Origin: Stenotrophomonas acidaminiphila
GTDB taxonomy: Bacteria > Pseudomonadota > Gammaproteobacteria > Xanthomonadales > Xanthomonadaceae
DNA: 64,000 nucleotides
NCBI RefSeq assembly: GCF_001431595.1
Contig: NZ_LDJO01000004.1
Coordinates: forward strand, 1-64,000
Reading direction: 5' to 3'
Position numbers and translations under genes: made by a program. A model generated the notes under the pieces. That model was not told where the DNA came from, searched no databases, and saw only the letters and a list, made by a program, of their open reading frames with translations. Positions 7,211 to 16,102 of the stretch are shown here, one piece after another. Each line of letters begins with the position of its first letter. Positions within the stretch are counted from its first letter, which is position 1.

Positions 7211-9061
7211 ATGCTCTCCCTGTTCCAGCGAAAACGGCCCCCGGTCGCTGCCGCGCCGTCGCCAGCCCCCGCCGTCGATCTCCCGAAAGGGCTGATGCGG
7301 CCGGAGTCGGCCGCATCGCTGCTGGCCACCCCGCGCCGGCAGAAGCTGATGGAGCACATCTGGCAGCGCACCTCGCTTTCGCGCCAGCAGTTCGCCACCC
7401 TGTACCGCACGCCACTGGAGCGCTACGCCGAGCTGGTCCAGGCTTTCCCGGCCTCCGAAGCGCACCACCACGCATACCTCGGCGGCATGCTCGACCATGG
7501 CCTGGAAATCGTCGCCTACAGCCTGAAGCTGCGGCAGTCCCATCTGCTGCCCATCGGGGCCAGCCCCGAAGACCAGGCGGCGCAGGCCGAAGCCTGGACT
7601 GCGGCCGTCGCCTATGCCGCCTTGCTCCATGACATCGGCAAGGTGGCGGTCGATCTGCATGTCGAACTGGCCGACGGCAGCGCCTGGCACCCGTGGCACG
7701 GCCCCCTGTGTCAGCCGTACCGCTTCCGCTACCGCGAGGATCGCGAGTACCGGCTCCATAGCGCCGCGACAGGCTTGCTCTACCGGCAACTGCTCGACCG
7801 CGATCTGCTGGACTGGCTCAGCGGCTATCCGTCCCTGTGGGCGCCGCTGCTCTACGTCTTGGCCGGACAGTACAAGCACGCCGGGGTGCTGGGCGAACTG
7901 GTCGTGCAAGCTGACCGCGCCTCCGTCGCTCAGGAATTGGGCGGCGATCCCGCGCGCGCCATGGCTGCACCCAAGCACTCGCTCCAACGCAAGCTGGTCA
8001 ACGGGCTGCGCTACCTGCTCAAAGAAGAGCTGAAACTGAACCAGCCCGAAGCCTCCGATGGCTGGCTCACGGACGATGCGCTATGGCTGGTGAGCAAGAC
8101 CGTTTCCGACAAGCTCCGCGCGCACCTGCTGTCCCAGGGCGTCGATGGCATCCCTGCGAACAACACCGCAGTGTTCAACGCGCTCCAAGACCACGGCATG
8201 TTGCAGCCGACGCCCGATGGCAAGGCGATCTGGCGCGCCACCGTAACCAGTGCCACCGGCTGGTCCCACTCGTTCACCCTGTTGCGACTTGCGCCGGCGC
8301 TCATTTGGGAGCCTGGCGAGCGGCCAACGTCGTTCGCCGGAACGGTGGCGATCGACACGACGCCGGCAGACAAAGATGCCGATGCCTCGGTGCCAACGCC
8401 AGCGATCGCGGCGATGCCCCCCTCCGAAGATCAGCAGCCCCCTCCCTGGGAGGACGCCGGCGGCGCTACCCCGGCTCACCCACCCGACGCCCGAGCCGCG
8501 CCCGATGTCATGGAAGACATGCTGGCGATGGTGGGAATGGATGATGATTTGCCTGTCGGTCGACTGGATGCAGAAGCCGTCTCGGGCGAGGTGCCTGCCA
8601 CAGATCCTGAAACACCTGCGCCGCCCCTGGCCAAGCCTTTGCCTCCGTCACCAGCGCCTGCGCCGACGGCTGCGCAGCCGTCTGGCGAGCACTTCATGGC
8701 GTGGCTGCAAAATGGCATAACCTCGCGGCGTCTGATCATCAACGACGCAAAGGCCCTTGTACATACCGTCAGCGACACCGCTTACCTGGTCAGCCCAGGC
8801 GTGTTCCAGCGGTATGCGCAGGAGCACCCGCAGGTAGGTACGCTGGCCAGGCAGGAGAGCCAGCAGGATTGGCAGTGGGTTCAGAAGCGCTTCGAGAAGC
8901 TGGGTTTGCACCGAAAGCACTCCAATGGGCTGAACATTTGGACCTGCGAAGTCACCGGCCCGAGGAAAACGCGGCGCTTGCATGGCTATTTGCTCGAAGA
9001 GCCGTCTCGGCTGCTACATGACGTCCCTCCTAACAATCCCTACTTGTCCCTCCACCATTGA
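7211..9061 (+). CDS. traI: ICE relaxase TraI, MobH family
   Basis: Relaxase of 616 aa that nicks the transfer origin and pilots ICE DNA during conjugation. The start MLSLFQRKRPP is used because relatives begin this way; an in-frame start 150 bases upstream would add a low-complexity segment. Residues about 25-330 form the TraI_2 domain with the HD-type metal motif of MobH enzymes: HHH (85-87), LDHG (94-97) and LLHDIGK (139-144). A proline/alanine-rich linker (about 385-495) leads to a C-terminal TraI_2_C-like domain (about 500-610, from EHFMAWLQNGI). Length and order match the PFGI-1-class ICE relaxases. Ends 57 bases from the stop of the convergent patatin gene. Confidence 0.92.
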   Translation: MLSLFQRKRPPVAAAPSPAPAVDLPKGLMRPESAASLLATPRRQKLMEHIWQRTSLSRQQFATLYRTPLERYAELVQAFPASEAHHHAYLGGMLDHGLEIVAYSLKLRQSHLLPIGASPEDQAAQAEAWTAAVAYAALLHDIGKVAVDLHVELADGSAWHPWHGPLCQPYRFRYREDREYRLHSAATGLLYRQLLDRDLLDWLSGYPSLWAPLLYVLAGQYKHAGVLGELVVQADRASVAQELGGDPARAMAAPKHSLQRKLVNGLRYLLKEELKLNQPEASDGWLTDDALWLVSKTVSDKLRAHLLSQGVDGIPANNTAVFNALQDHGMLQPTPDGKAIWRATVTSATGWSHSFTLLRLAPALIWEPGERPTSFAGTVAIDTTPADKDADASVPTPAIAAMPPSEDQQPPPWEDAGGATPAHPPDARAAPDVMEDMLAMVGMDDDLPVGRLDAEAVSGEVPATDPETPAPPLAKPLPPSPAPAPTAAQPSGEHFMAWLQNGITSRRLIINDAKALVHTVSDTAYLVSPGVFQRYAQEHPQVGTLARQESQQDWQWVQKRFEKLGLHRKHSNGLNIWTCEVTGPRKTRRLHGYLLEEPSRLLHDVPPNNPYLSLHH

Positions 9062-9118
9062 AAATGGTCTGCCAGCGCTGTTCCTGAAGGCATCTCGCCC
9101 AGGAGTGAAGCGCACGCC

Positions 9119-10321
9119 TCAAAGCCACCCGAAGAAATCACAGACTGCCTGCCGTTGTGCCAACGTGTCGCGCTCACCCAGCGCCATTACCTCCTGAGTG
9201 AAAGGAGCCTCGAACAACAGGTAGCTCGCCAGAGCGGAACCGCTCAGGTCACTGCTCGCGCTGGACGAACCCACGCCGCGCAACAGCGCGCGCACTGTTC
9301 GCGGCAGGTGCTTTTGGTGCCGAGCCGCGATGTCGTCAATGCGCTCGCTTGGCGCTATCACCAGCGCCTTCACCGACCGCAGTGAGGTGGCCAGGCGCTG
9401 CCCCAGCGTCATCATTTCCAGGGTACGGTTGACGCGCTCCATACGCTCGATGTCCACCGCGAGCGAATCGAGAAAGACATTCGACAGCACGTGCCCACCA
9501 ACTTGAGCCAGTGTCGGATAACCGCCATCACGCACGATTCGCCCACGCGGTTCATGCAGCCGACCGACACCAACGATGAGCATACGCTGCGCACCGAGAT
9601 GGATGGCCGGCGAGATCGGTGAGGTTTGCCGCATCGAGCCGTCGCCGTACCAGCCGGCGTGCTCCGCATGCTCGATACGCTGTGCTGGAAATACGAAGGG
9701 GATAGCCGCCGAAGCGAGCAGGTGTTCCAGCCCCAGTCGCATGGGTACGGCCAGCCGCTGCGATCGCTCGTAGCCCGTCATGTCGCCGGTGGCCTCAAAG
9801 AAAGTGAGGTGTTCGCCGCTGGTGTAGCTGGACGCGCCTAGCGCAAGCGCGTGCAGATGACGCTCGGCCAGCATGCGCGGTAGCAGTTCCAGCGGCGCCC
9901 AATGTCGCAGCAGCTCGGCCAAAGGTTCATTGTCCAGCAGCGAACGTGGCCCTTCTTTACGCCAGCGCGCCAACATCCAGCCTACCGAAATCGCGCTCAG
10001 CCACTGTGCGCCGCTGCGGGCAATACCAAGCGCATCGGTGCGATACACCTGATCAGCGCGAAAGTTTCGCCAAACTGCGGCGATTGTCTCCACGCCCGCA
10101 TCAAAGGAGTCTGCTCGGCAGGCCAAAGCGGCGGCATTGATTGCACCTGCCGAAGTGCCGCAGAGAATACCAAATGGGTTGGGCGCCCCGTCGCCCAGAC
10201 GTTCGCGGCGCAACTTCACCAGGCCCTGCAACACGCCAACTTGGTAGGCAGCGCGCGCGCCGCCTCCGGACAGGACCAGCGCCGTCTTTTCAACGCTAGT
10301 GACTGGCTTAATGTGTGCCAT
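9119..10321 (-). CDS. Patatin-like phospholipase
   Basis: Serine lipid acyl hydrolase of 400 aa with the patatin Ser-Asp dyad. Oxyanion glycine loop SGGGARAAYQVG (residues 18-29), nucleophile elbow GTSAG with Ser57, and DGS with catalytic Asp227. There is no signal peptide, so it acts in the cytosol or at the inner membrane face. Start 10321 is preferred over an in-frame GTG at 10348 because GGGGG lies at ribosome-site distance. The C-terminal 150 residues (helical, after the Asp) are usual for bacterial patatins of this length. It overlaps nothing and is followed by the relaxase gene in opposite orientation; the lipid A deacylase genes upstream suggest a lipid-modifying cargo set. Confidence 0.88.
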   Translation of the reverse strand: MAHIKPVTSVEKTALVLSGGGARAAYQVGVLQGLVKLRRERLGDGAPNPFGILCGTSAGAINAAALACRADSFDAGVETIAAVWRNFRADQVYRTDALGIARSGAQWLSAISVGWMLARWRKEGPRSLLDNEPLAELLRHWAPLELLPRMLAERHLHALALGASSYTSGEHLTFFEATGDMTGYERSQRLAVPMRLGLEHLLASAAIPFVFPAQRIEHAEHAGWYGDGSMRQTSPISPAIHLGAQRMLIVGVGRLHEPRGRIVRDGGYPTLAQVGGHVLSNVFLDSLAVDIERMERVNRTLEMMTLGQRLATSLRSVKALVIAPSERIDDIAARHQKHLPRTVRALLRGVGSSSASSDLSGSALASYLLFEAPFTQEVMALGERDTLAQRQAVCDFFGWL

Positions 10322-10344
10322 CGCAGGCCCCCGTGGACGCTGAC

Positions 10345-10688
10345 TCACTCATAGACGAGCATGATGCTGGCGTAGTTGACCGACGGCGGGTTCGGCATGT
10401 CAGGCGTGGAAAACTCGGCACCGCGCCATGCCATCAGATATGTGACCGTCCATCGGCCCATCCCGTAACTGAAGCCTGGGCGCAACTCGCCAACCAGATG
10501 CTTGGAACCGACGTGGGAAGCGCCTCGGCGTAGCCGCCCGTCGATCACTTCGTTCGAGGCCAATATCTGACATCGACGCCTATAAAGCCGAAGTAGCGCG
10601 CCGCATTGGAGGCGCGCTGACAGGGAACACAGAACCGCCGCCGGAATAACGACGATGGCCCAAGCAACTCGGCGTTGGAGCAAATTCA
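10345..10688 (-). pseudogene. LpxR-like (DUF2219) outer-membrane deacylase remnant
   Basis: C-terminal fragment of a lipid A deacylase of the LpxR/DUF2219 family. One frame encodes a strand segment ARYFGFIGVDVRYWPRTK and stops at 10545-10547; the next frame continues directly with VIDGRL and then VGELRPGFSYGMGRWTVTYL to a family-like terminal strand ending IMLVYE at 10345. A frameshift near 10540-10560 and loss of the whole N-terminal half make this a pseudogene. It lies just downstream of pagL in the same orientation. Confidence 0.65.
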
Positions 10689-10723
10689 GGGACATCAGCC
10701 TGAACGGATGGGAACCATCGCGT

Positions 10724-11278
10724 TCACCATGGAAGAGAGAGACGCAAGAACATGAAGTTCTCACCTGGGTTTGGCTTCTTGATGCCGGCATTCGAGAAAT
10801 GCTGTACACGCAAGGAAACCTCATAGGCCTTTGCCGGCCCAAAGCGGTAGCCCACTGCCAGCACTTCCGTGAATTGGAAGGCCGTGCTGAATCGACGCTG
10901 CCCTGAGTTGTAGAGGCCGTCCGAGACGCTCCCTCCCAGGCCTGCCTCCAAGAACCAAGGAGATTGCGGCCCTGCAGGCTGGTAGCGCCAAGCCATCAGG
11001 GCTCCGAGCTGGGAATAGCCCCCTGTTGTGCCATCAGCATGGTGCGACCTCCAATGGCCACCCCATAGATCCCAATGCAGGGTCAGCGGACCCGCATCAC
11101 GACTGATGCCCTTGAAGAGGCCAGAAGGCACCATCACGCCCACGTTCATTGCGTGCGTTGCGTCGCCTTGCAAAGATGTGGCTCCGGCCTGGACATACAG
11201 CTTCGCGTCGGCAAAGCGGCCCTGGGCCGCAGAAACAGCCGGCAGAGCACCTATAGCCAAGGCCAAGAGAATGCGCAT
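10724..11278 (-). CDS. pagL: Lipid A 3-O-deacylase PagL
   Basis: Outer-membrane beta-barrel enzyme of 184 aa that removes the 3-linked acyl chain of lipid A. A signal peptide (residues 1-18, ALPAVSAAQG) is followed by amphipathic strands. The C-terminal catalytic block HFSNAGIKKPNPGENF carries the His160 and Ser162 pair of the PagL active site, with Glu173 a candidate third residue. It ends in the aromatic-terminated strand RLSLPW typical of outer-membrane proteins. The start is the ATG directly before the signal peptide. It probably alters endotoxin structure and peptide resistance as mobile cargo of the ICE. An LpxR-like remnant lies downstream. Confidence 0.88.
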   Translation of the reverse strand: MRILLALAIGALPAVSAAQGRFADAKLYVQAGATSLQGDATHAMNVGVMVPSGLFKGISRDAGPLTLHWDLWGGHWRSHHADGTTGGYSQLGALMAWRYQPAGPQSPWFLEAGLGGSVSDGLYNSGQRRFSTAFQFTEVLAVGYRFGPAKAYEVSLRVQHFSNAGIKKPNPGENFMFLRLSLPW

Positions 11279-11413
11279 ACCGCGTCCGGCGGCTATGCCG
11301 GGATCCACCTCACCGTTGCATGCCCTCAATGTGGCCGACTTTCCTGCCGTGTATGGACAAGGCGTCATCTGGACAAGCGTCCTTTCTTCTCCTTGGTTGC
11401 GTGGGCCGCCGAA

Positions 11414-11716
11414 TCATTGGTCGGTCTTGGAACCAGCCTTCAGGTCCTTCACGAACTGATAAAGATGCGGCAGGAATGAAGACAGAAGCGGGTTTTCCTT
11501 GTTTGCCAGGATTGCCCCGGCCAACAGCTTCAACCCGACCGCAAATGCCGCCGCGTCATCCTGGCTACTGAAGTCACCTCGGCTGCGAAGCCACGTCACG
11601 ACGGAAATGATGTCGTCATGATTTCCGGCCTCAAATTGCAGAGGCTTGCGATCGCTGGGGATGCCATGCGAATCAGTCAACTGCTCCACAGTTACGCGAT
11701 AACGGTATTGCCTCAT
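11414..11716 (-). CDS. DUF3861 family protein
   Basis: Soluble 100-aa protein opening with MRQYRYRVTVEQL, the hallmark of DUF3861; the segment FEAGNHDDI and the helical C-terminus also fit. Function of the family is unknown. It lies 32 bases downstream of the stop of the membrane-fusion protein gene in the same orientation and is probably the last gene of the efflux operon. Its recurring company with efflux genes is a recollection, not checked here. Confidence 0.75.
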   Translation of the reverse strand: MRQYRYRVTVEQLTDSHGIPSDRKPLQFEAGNHDDIISVVTWLRSRGDFSSQDDAAAFAVGLKLLAGAILANKENPLLSSFLPHLYQFVKDLKAGSKTDQ

Positions 11717-11747
11717 TTATATGGCTCCTCATGCTGGACGAATGGCG

Positions 11748-12782
11748 CTATTCACCGATGCGGATCTTCGGCGTCACGGACATACCGACGCGCAAATTCG
11801 CGGCATCAGGCTGGTCGGGGTCGATGCGAATGCGCACGGGCAGGCGCTGGACGATCTTGGTGAAGTTACCCGTGGCGTTGTGCGGCGCGACGGCCGAGTA
11901 GCTGACGCCACTGGCCGGCCCCAGGCTCTCCACGGTTCCCTTCAGTACGGCACCGGGCAAGGCGTCCACCTTGATGTCCACAGATTGCCCTGGCTGCACA
12001 CGCGCTAATTGCGTTTCGCGGAAATTGGCCGTGATGTAGACCGCGTCGAGCGGAATCACCGCCACCAACGGCTTGCCGGCATTCACGAATGCGCCGACGC
12101 GCACCGATTTCTGGCCAATCACGCCGTCGATGGGCGCCGTGATTTGGGTATAGGAGAGCTTCAACTCCGCTGCGGCCTGCGCCGCCTGCGCCTGGGAAAG
12201 TGCAGCCTTGGCCTTTTCAAGATCGGCTTTCAGGATGTCCGTCTGCTGCCGCGCCGCTTGCAGGCCCGCGCGATTCTTGTCCCGGCTGGCCAGCCGAATG
12301 GCCAACTGCGCCTCGGCCTGTTGCTGGGCTTGGATCGAGCCTGATCCGTCGGAGGCCAGATTCCGATAACGTCTTTGGTTGGCCTCGGCCAATTTGAGTT
12401 CTGCATCGTCCACCGCGACGGCCGCCTGCGCCTGACGTATCGCGGTTTCCTGCTGTGCCACGCGCGCGGCAAGCCCCGCGACGCTGGCCTCGGCAGCGGC
12501 GACTTGTGCCTTGGCCGCGTCCACCGCAACGATGAAATCCCTATCGTCGATCGCGGCGAGAAGATCGCCGGCCTTCACTGGCTGGTTTTCCTCGACCAGC
12601 ACTTTGCCGATCACTCCCGACACCTGGGGGGCGACGAGGGTGAAGTCGGCCTGTACATAGGCGTCGTCCGTGGATTGGGTCGATGCGCTGGATTCGGGGC
12701 GATTCAGATAAATGACACAGCCCACTGCCACTGCGAGCAGTAGCAGGGCACTGGTGATCTTGGCTTTCTTCGGCATGGCCAT
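11748..12782 (-). CDS. EmrA/HlyD-type efflux periplasmic adaptor
   Basis: Membrane-fusion protein of 344 aa linking the inner-membrane MFS pump to the outer-membrane factor. One N-terminal transmembrane helix (about residues 9-26), a lipoyl half-motif (APQVSGVIGKVLVEENQPVKAGDLL, cut here in description), a long alpha-helical coiled-coil hairpin rich in A and Q (about 80-195), the second lipoyl half (around ITAPIDGVIGQKSVRVG) and a beta-barrel domain ending KIRIGE. Starts 8 bases after the MFS stop. Together with the two upstream genes it forms a complete tripartite EmrAB-type drug pump. Confidence 0.9.
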   Translation of the reverse strand: MAMPKKAKITSALLLLAVAVGCVIYLNRPESSASTQSTDDAYVQADFTLVAPQVSGVIGKVLVEENQPVKAGDLLAAIDDRDFIVAVDAAKAQVAAAEASVAGLAARVAQQETAIRQAQAAVAVDDAELKLAEANQRRYRNLASDGSGSIQAQQQAEAQLAIRLASRDKNRAGLQAARQQTDILKADLEKAKAALSQAQAAQAAAELKLSYTQITAPIDGVIGQKSVRVGAFVNAGKPLVAVIPLDAVYITANFRETQLARVQPGQSVDIKVDALPGAVLKGTVESLGPASGVSYSAVAPHNATGNFTKIVQRLPVRIRIDPDQPDAANLRVGMSVTPKIRIGE

Positions 12783-12789
12783 GGTGGAA

Positions 12790-14361
12790 CTATCCTTGGG
12801 ACGACGATATGGATTGAGGGGCAGCGGGCTGCAAATCGGGGGCGGGAATGTAGGTCAGCCGCAATACGAAGGGGACCATCACCAACGCCAGAACGCCCAG
12901 CGCGCGATAGGCATCCGCGACCGATAGCACCAGTGCCTGCTGGCCGATGATTCCCATCAGTTGAGCGGGCTCCGGGACAAGCGGAACGGAGTTGCCTACG
13001 GACGCGGCGTGATCCAGCAGCATTTCCGCGTGGAACCGCTGTCTCACGGTCACGAGCTGCCCGACTACCGCGCCCCCGATCAGCGACCCCAGGGCGCGCA
13101 GCGTGTTGATGTTCCCCGACACATACGGGCCTTCGCTTGGGTGCACGACACTGGTACACAGGAACAGCAGCGAGACGACAGCCATGGGCTGGCCAAAGGC
13201 TTGCAGCGTCTGCGTCAGCACAAACTGGTCGCGGTTCCAGTCAGAAGTCAGTTGCGCGCCAAGGAAGCACGCCAGGGCGATCAGCAGCAAGCCGCCCGCG
13301 AACACAAATCGAGCATCGACCCATTTCCGGTACAGAAACAGCGCCACCACGGAACCCAGGACCAGTTGAGGCAGCGCGACGATCAGACCGATCGGTGCCA
13401 TCTGAAGCGGTCGGTAGCTCTGGAGCGGCCCGAGAAAGGTCATCGGCAACATCACGCCGGAGGTCAGCACGACTAGAAGGCAGATGAACAAGGTGAAGCC
13501 CAGCGCCAGGTTGCGGCGGCTGAGCATCTGCAACTTGATGAACGGCGTCGGGTGATACCACTCCGTCAGCAGATAGGCCCCCAGCAGCGTCAGCCCAGCC
13601 ACCAGCGAGACGACGATGAGGGGTGAATTGAACCAGTCCAGCCGCACGCCCTGATCCAAGGCGACGGTAATCAGGGCGAATGCGGGCACGCCGAAAGCCA
13701 TACCGGGCCAGTTGGCCTGCGGGAAACGGTCTGTCTGGATGGGGTCTTTGGGCAGACCCCATCCGATCAGCAAGGCGGCAATCGCCGCGAGCGGAAGAAT
13801 CTGCCAGTACACCCAGCGCCAATCGAACAGGCCATCCGTCCATTGCCCCGCCAGCCAGATCGAAAGGTTGGGCGCGAAGGTGGCCGTCAGTGCATACAGC
13901 GCCAATCCGTGCAGCCGGATGTGGGGCGGCAGGAACTTCAATGCCGCCATCATCAGCACGGGGATCATCGTGCCGCTGGCGATGCCTTGCAGGAAGCGCA
14001 TGACCAGCAGCAGATCGAGGTCATGGATGAAGGGGATGCACACCGCCAACAAAGTGCATGCACCGATCATCCACAGCTCGAATCGGCGCACCGAGAGGGT
14101 GATGGCGAACCATGCCGAAAACGGCATGGCGATCACTTCGCCCGCGCTATAGACGGTGGTGAGCCAGGAGGCATCGTCCAAGCCGAAGCCCAGCGCGCCG
14201 CGCACGTCCGCCAGGGCCAATGCGCCCACGCGGTTGTTCAGGCCGGCCATCATGGCCGCGATGAGGATGCCGACCAGCCCCGCAATCGCCCGCTTCGGAG
14301 GGGCTGCCGCAGCGGCGGGTGCGGGCGGCGCCGCTGTCGGTTGCAACGCTGCGGCACTCAT
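12790..14361 (-). CDS. MFS multidrug transporter, DHA2/EmrB type
   Basis: Proton-driven drug exporter of 523 aa with 14 predicted membrane helices, the DHA2 (14-spanner) topology. An alanine/proline-rich cytoplasmic start precedes TM1 (from about residue 27). The helix-1/2 region ending DDASWLTTVYSAGEVIAMP matches EmrB, FarB and related pumps. Its start overlaps the outer-membrane factor stop by 4 bases, and the adaptor gene follows 8 bases later. Substrates are probably amphipathic compounds, judged from the family and the accompanying TetR and MarR genes. Confidence 0.9.
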   Translation of the reverse strand: MSAAALQPTAAPPAPAAAAAPPKRAIAGLVGILIAAMMAGLNNRVGALALADVRGALGFGLDDASWLTTVYSAGEVIAMPFSAWFAITLSVRRFELWMIGACTLLAVCIPFIHDLDLLLVMRFLQGIASGTMIPVLMMAALKFLPPHIRLHGLALYALTATFAPNLSIWLAGQWTDGLFDWRWVYWQILPLAAIAALLIGWGLPKDPIQTDRFPQANWPGMAFGVPAFALITVALDQGVRLDWFNSPLIVVSLVAGLTLLGAYLLTEWYHPTPFIKLQMLSRRNLALGFTLFICLLVVLTSGVMLPMTFLGPLQSYRPLQMAPIGLIVALPQLVLGSVVALFLYRKWVDARFVFAGGLLLIALACFLGAQLTSDWNRDQFVLTQTLQAFGQPMAVVSLLFLCTSVVHPSEGPYVSGNINTLRALGSLIGGAVVGQLVTVRQRFHAEMLLDHAASVGNSVPLVPEPAQLMGIIGQQALVLSVADAYRALGVLALVMVPFVLRLTYIPAPDLQPAAPQSISSSQG

Positions 14362-15893
14362 TGCTCAACCTTGGGTTGCGAGGTAGCCGACGACGCGATG
14401 GTCGTCAGGGGCGCATCGCCGCCGGCCTGCCGTTCGGATGTGAGTGCGTCGGGGTCCCAGCCGCCGCCCAGCGACTTGTAGAGATTGACCAGGGTGAGCG
14501 CAGCGTTGGTGGCGCTGGCATTGAGGCTGGTCTGGCTGGCAAGAACGCCACGCTGCGCGGCCAGAACATTCAGGTAGTCGGCAGCGCCTTCCTGATAGCC
14601 GCGCTCGGCAGCATGCAGCGCCTGCTTGTTCTGTTCATACGACACCAGCAGTTCGGTATGGCGGTTCTGCTGAGCTGCCCAGGCATCGAGAGCGTTGTCC
14701 ACTTCATGCCAGGCTTGCAGCACCGTCTGCCGGTAGGCAATGGCGGCAGCTCTTTGCCGTGCCTCGTTCAGCGCCAGGCGCTGCTTCAGACGCCCGCCCT
14801 GAAAGATGGGAAGATAGACCGTCGGGCCGACGGAGAAGAACCGGGAATCCCAACTGTCGAGGTCGTTGAACTCGAAGGCTTCGACGCCGACCCTGCCTTT
14901 CAGGCCGATTCGCGGGTAGAAATCGGCTTTGGCAACGCCGATGGCTGCCGTCGCAGCATGGAGTTGAGCTTCGGCGCGCTGTATGTCCGGCCGCCTGTGC
15001 GCCAATTCGGAGGGCAGGCCCACCGGCACATTGGAAGGAAGCGACGGCAAGGGCATCGCTTCAAGCAACTGCGTATCGAGGGCGCGCGGCTGCTCCCCCA
15101 GCAGCAGTGCCAAGGCGTTCATCAGCGTGTTGCGGCGCTGGACCAGTTCGGGCACCAGCGCCTCGACCGTTGCCAGTTGCGCGCGCGCCGAAGCGGTTTC
15201 AAAACGTGTGGCGACACCATTGCGCTCACGGCTCTCGGCAAGGCGGAGGGTGCGATCGGCGACCTCCAAGTTCTGCCGGGTGATATCCAGTTGCGCTTGC
15301 GTACCGCGTAACTGGAGATAGGTGCGGGCCACCTCGGCGGACAAGGCCACCCGTGCCGCTTCGCGTTCATATACCGTGGCCTCGAAAGCGGCTGCGGCGC
15401 CTTCGCGCGATCGCCGCGCACGGCCCCATAGGTCAAGTTCCCAACTGGCGTCGAATCCCAACTGCCAGAAGTCGCTCGCGCTCGTCGGTGCGCCCAACGC
15501 GGCAAACTTGCCGTGCTCACTGATGGCCTCGCGGGAATAGCCCGCCGAAGCGCCCACGCTGGGCAGCAGCAGCGAGGAGGCAATCCCCAACTGCGCCCGG
15601 CTTTGCTCGATGCGCTCGGAAGCTATCTGCAGGTTCAGGTTGCCCGCCTGCGCACGGGCTTGCAGATCCGTCAGCACGCCATCGTTGAACAACGTCCACC
15701 ATGAAGATGGGAAGTTCGCGGCGGATGTTTCCTGAGTCTGCGTGTAGTCCGCCCTGGGCGACAGTTGGACGGCTGCGAGCCTGTCGTCGGGTTTCACGAA
15801 GTCAGGACCAACCGCGCAGCCGACCAGTGAGATCGTGAAGAGCGCCGAGCCTGCTTGTCGCAGCAGTTGTGAGAGCAGCGGTTGTGACGTCAT
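14358..15893 (-). CDS. Outer-membrane factor of efflux system (NodT/OprM family)
   Basis: TolC-like outer-membrane lipoprotein of 511 aa. Lipobox LVGC gives lipidated Cys26; the mature protein starts AVGPDFVKPD, as in OprM/NodT proteins. Two repeated OEP domains (about 70-265 and 285-470) contain the long helical segments of the periplasmic tunnel, with LARR-like conserved segments ELAHRRPDIQRAEA and LWGRARRS. First gene of the efflux operon, transcribed leftwards from the divergent promoter region shared with tetR. The last about 30 residues are a variable serine-rich tail. Confidence 0.92.
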   Translation of the reverse strand: MTSQPLLSQLLRQAGSALFTISLVGCAVGPDFVKPDDRLAAVQLSPRADYTQTQETSAANFPSSWWTLFNDGVLTDLQARAQAGNLNLQIASERIEQSRAQLGIASSLLLPSVGASAGYSREAISEHGKFAALGAPTSASDFWQLGFDASWELDLWGRARRSREGAAAAFEATVYEREAARVALSAEVARTYLQLRGTQAQLDITRQNLEVADRTLRLAESRERNGVATRFETASARAQLATVEALVPELVQRRNTLMNALALLLGEQPRALDTQLLEAMPLPSLPSNVPVGLPSELAHRRPDIQRAEAQLHAATAAIGVAKADFYPRIGLKGRVGVEAFEFNDLDSWDSRFFSVGPTVYLPIFQGGRLKQRLALNEARQRAAAIAYRQTVLQAWHEVDNALDAWAAQQNRHTELLVSYEQNKQALHAAERGYQEGAADYLNVLAAQRGVLASQTSLNASATNAALTLVNLYKSLGGGWDPDALTSERQAGGDAPLTTIASSATSQPKVEQ

Positions 15894-15915
15894 GAAGGCT
15901 CATCCAATATGCGAT

Positions 15916-15943
15916 TAGTACCGAACCGCTCGGTTTACTATAG
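15916..15943 (-). promoter_or_regulatory. Operator overlapping efflux operon promoter
   Basis: Core GTACCGAACCGCTCGGT at 15918-15934, next to a minus-strand -10-like TATAGT at 15937-15942. No good -35 is visible. The same 17-base core, with one change and inverted, sits in the tetR promoter about 100 bases away, so one regulator probably controls both directions. Site ends 23 bases before the outer-membrane factor start. Confidence 0.65.
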
Positions 15944-16022
15944 AGGCAAAAATTAGGCCACCAGCTCATAGGGGATTTCAGCAACTACTTAAGTGCAGCT
16001 ACCCGTGAGATGGTTGGCTAAG

Positions 16023-16051
16023 TTGATTCGTACCGAGCGGTTTGGTACTAT
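16023..16051 (+). promoter_or_regulatory. tetR promoter with operator in the spacer
   Basis: TTGATT (16023-16028), exactly 17 bases, TACTAT (16046-16051). The spacer is almost wholly occupied by the operator core (16032-16048; reverse complement GTACCAAACCGCTCGGT), 16 of 17 identical to the efflux-side site. Occupation would block RNA polymerase directly, giving TetR-type autorepression. Confidence 0.7.
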
Positions 16052-16102
16052 ACCGAAATCAAGCCACCGTGTCAAAACTTCCAAACCAAGCAGACCAAGC
16101 AG

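Noticed and set aside
9119..10321. Patatin as CBASS-type effector
   Set aside because: No cyclase gene next to it; the neighbours are lipid A deacylases and the relaxase, so a general lipase reading is simpler.
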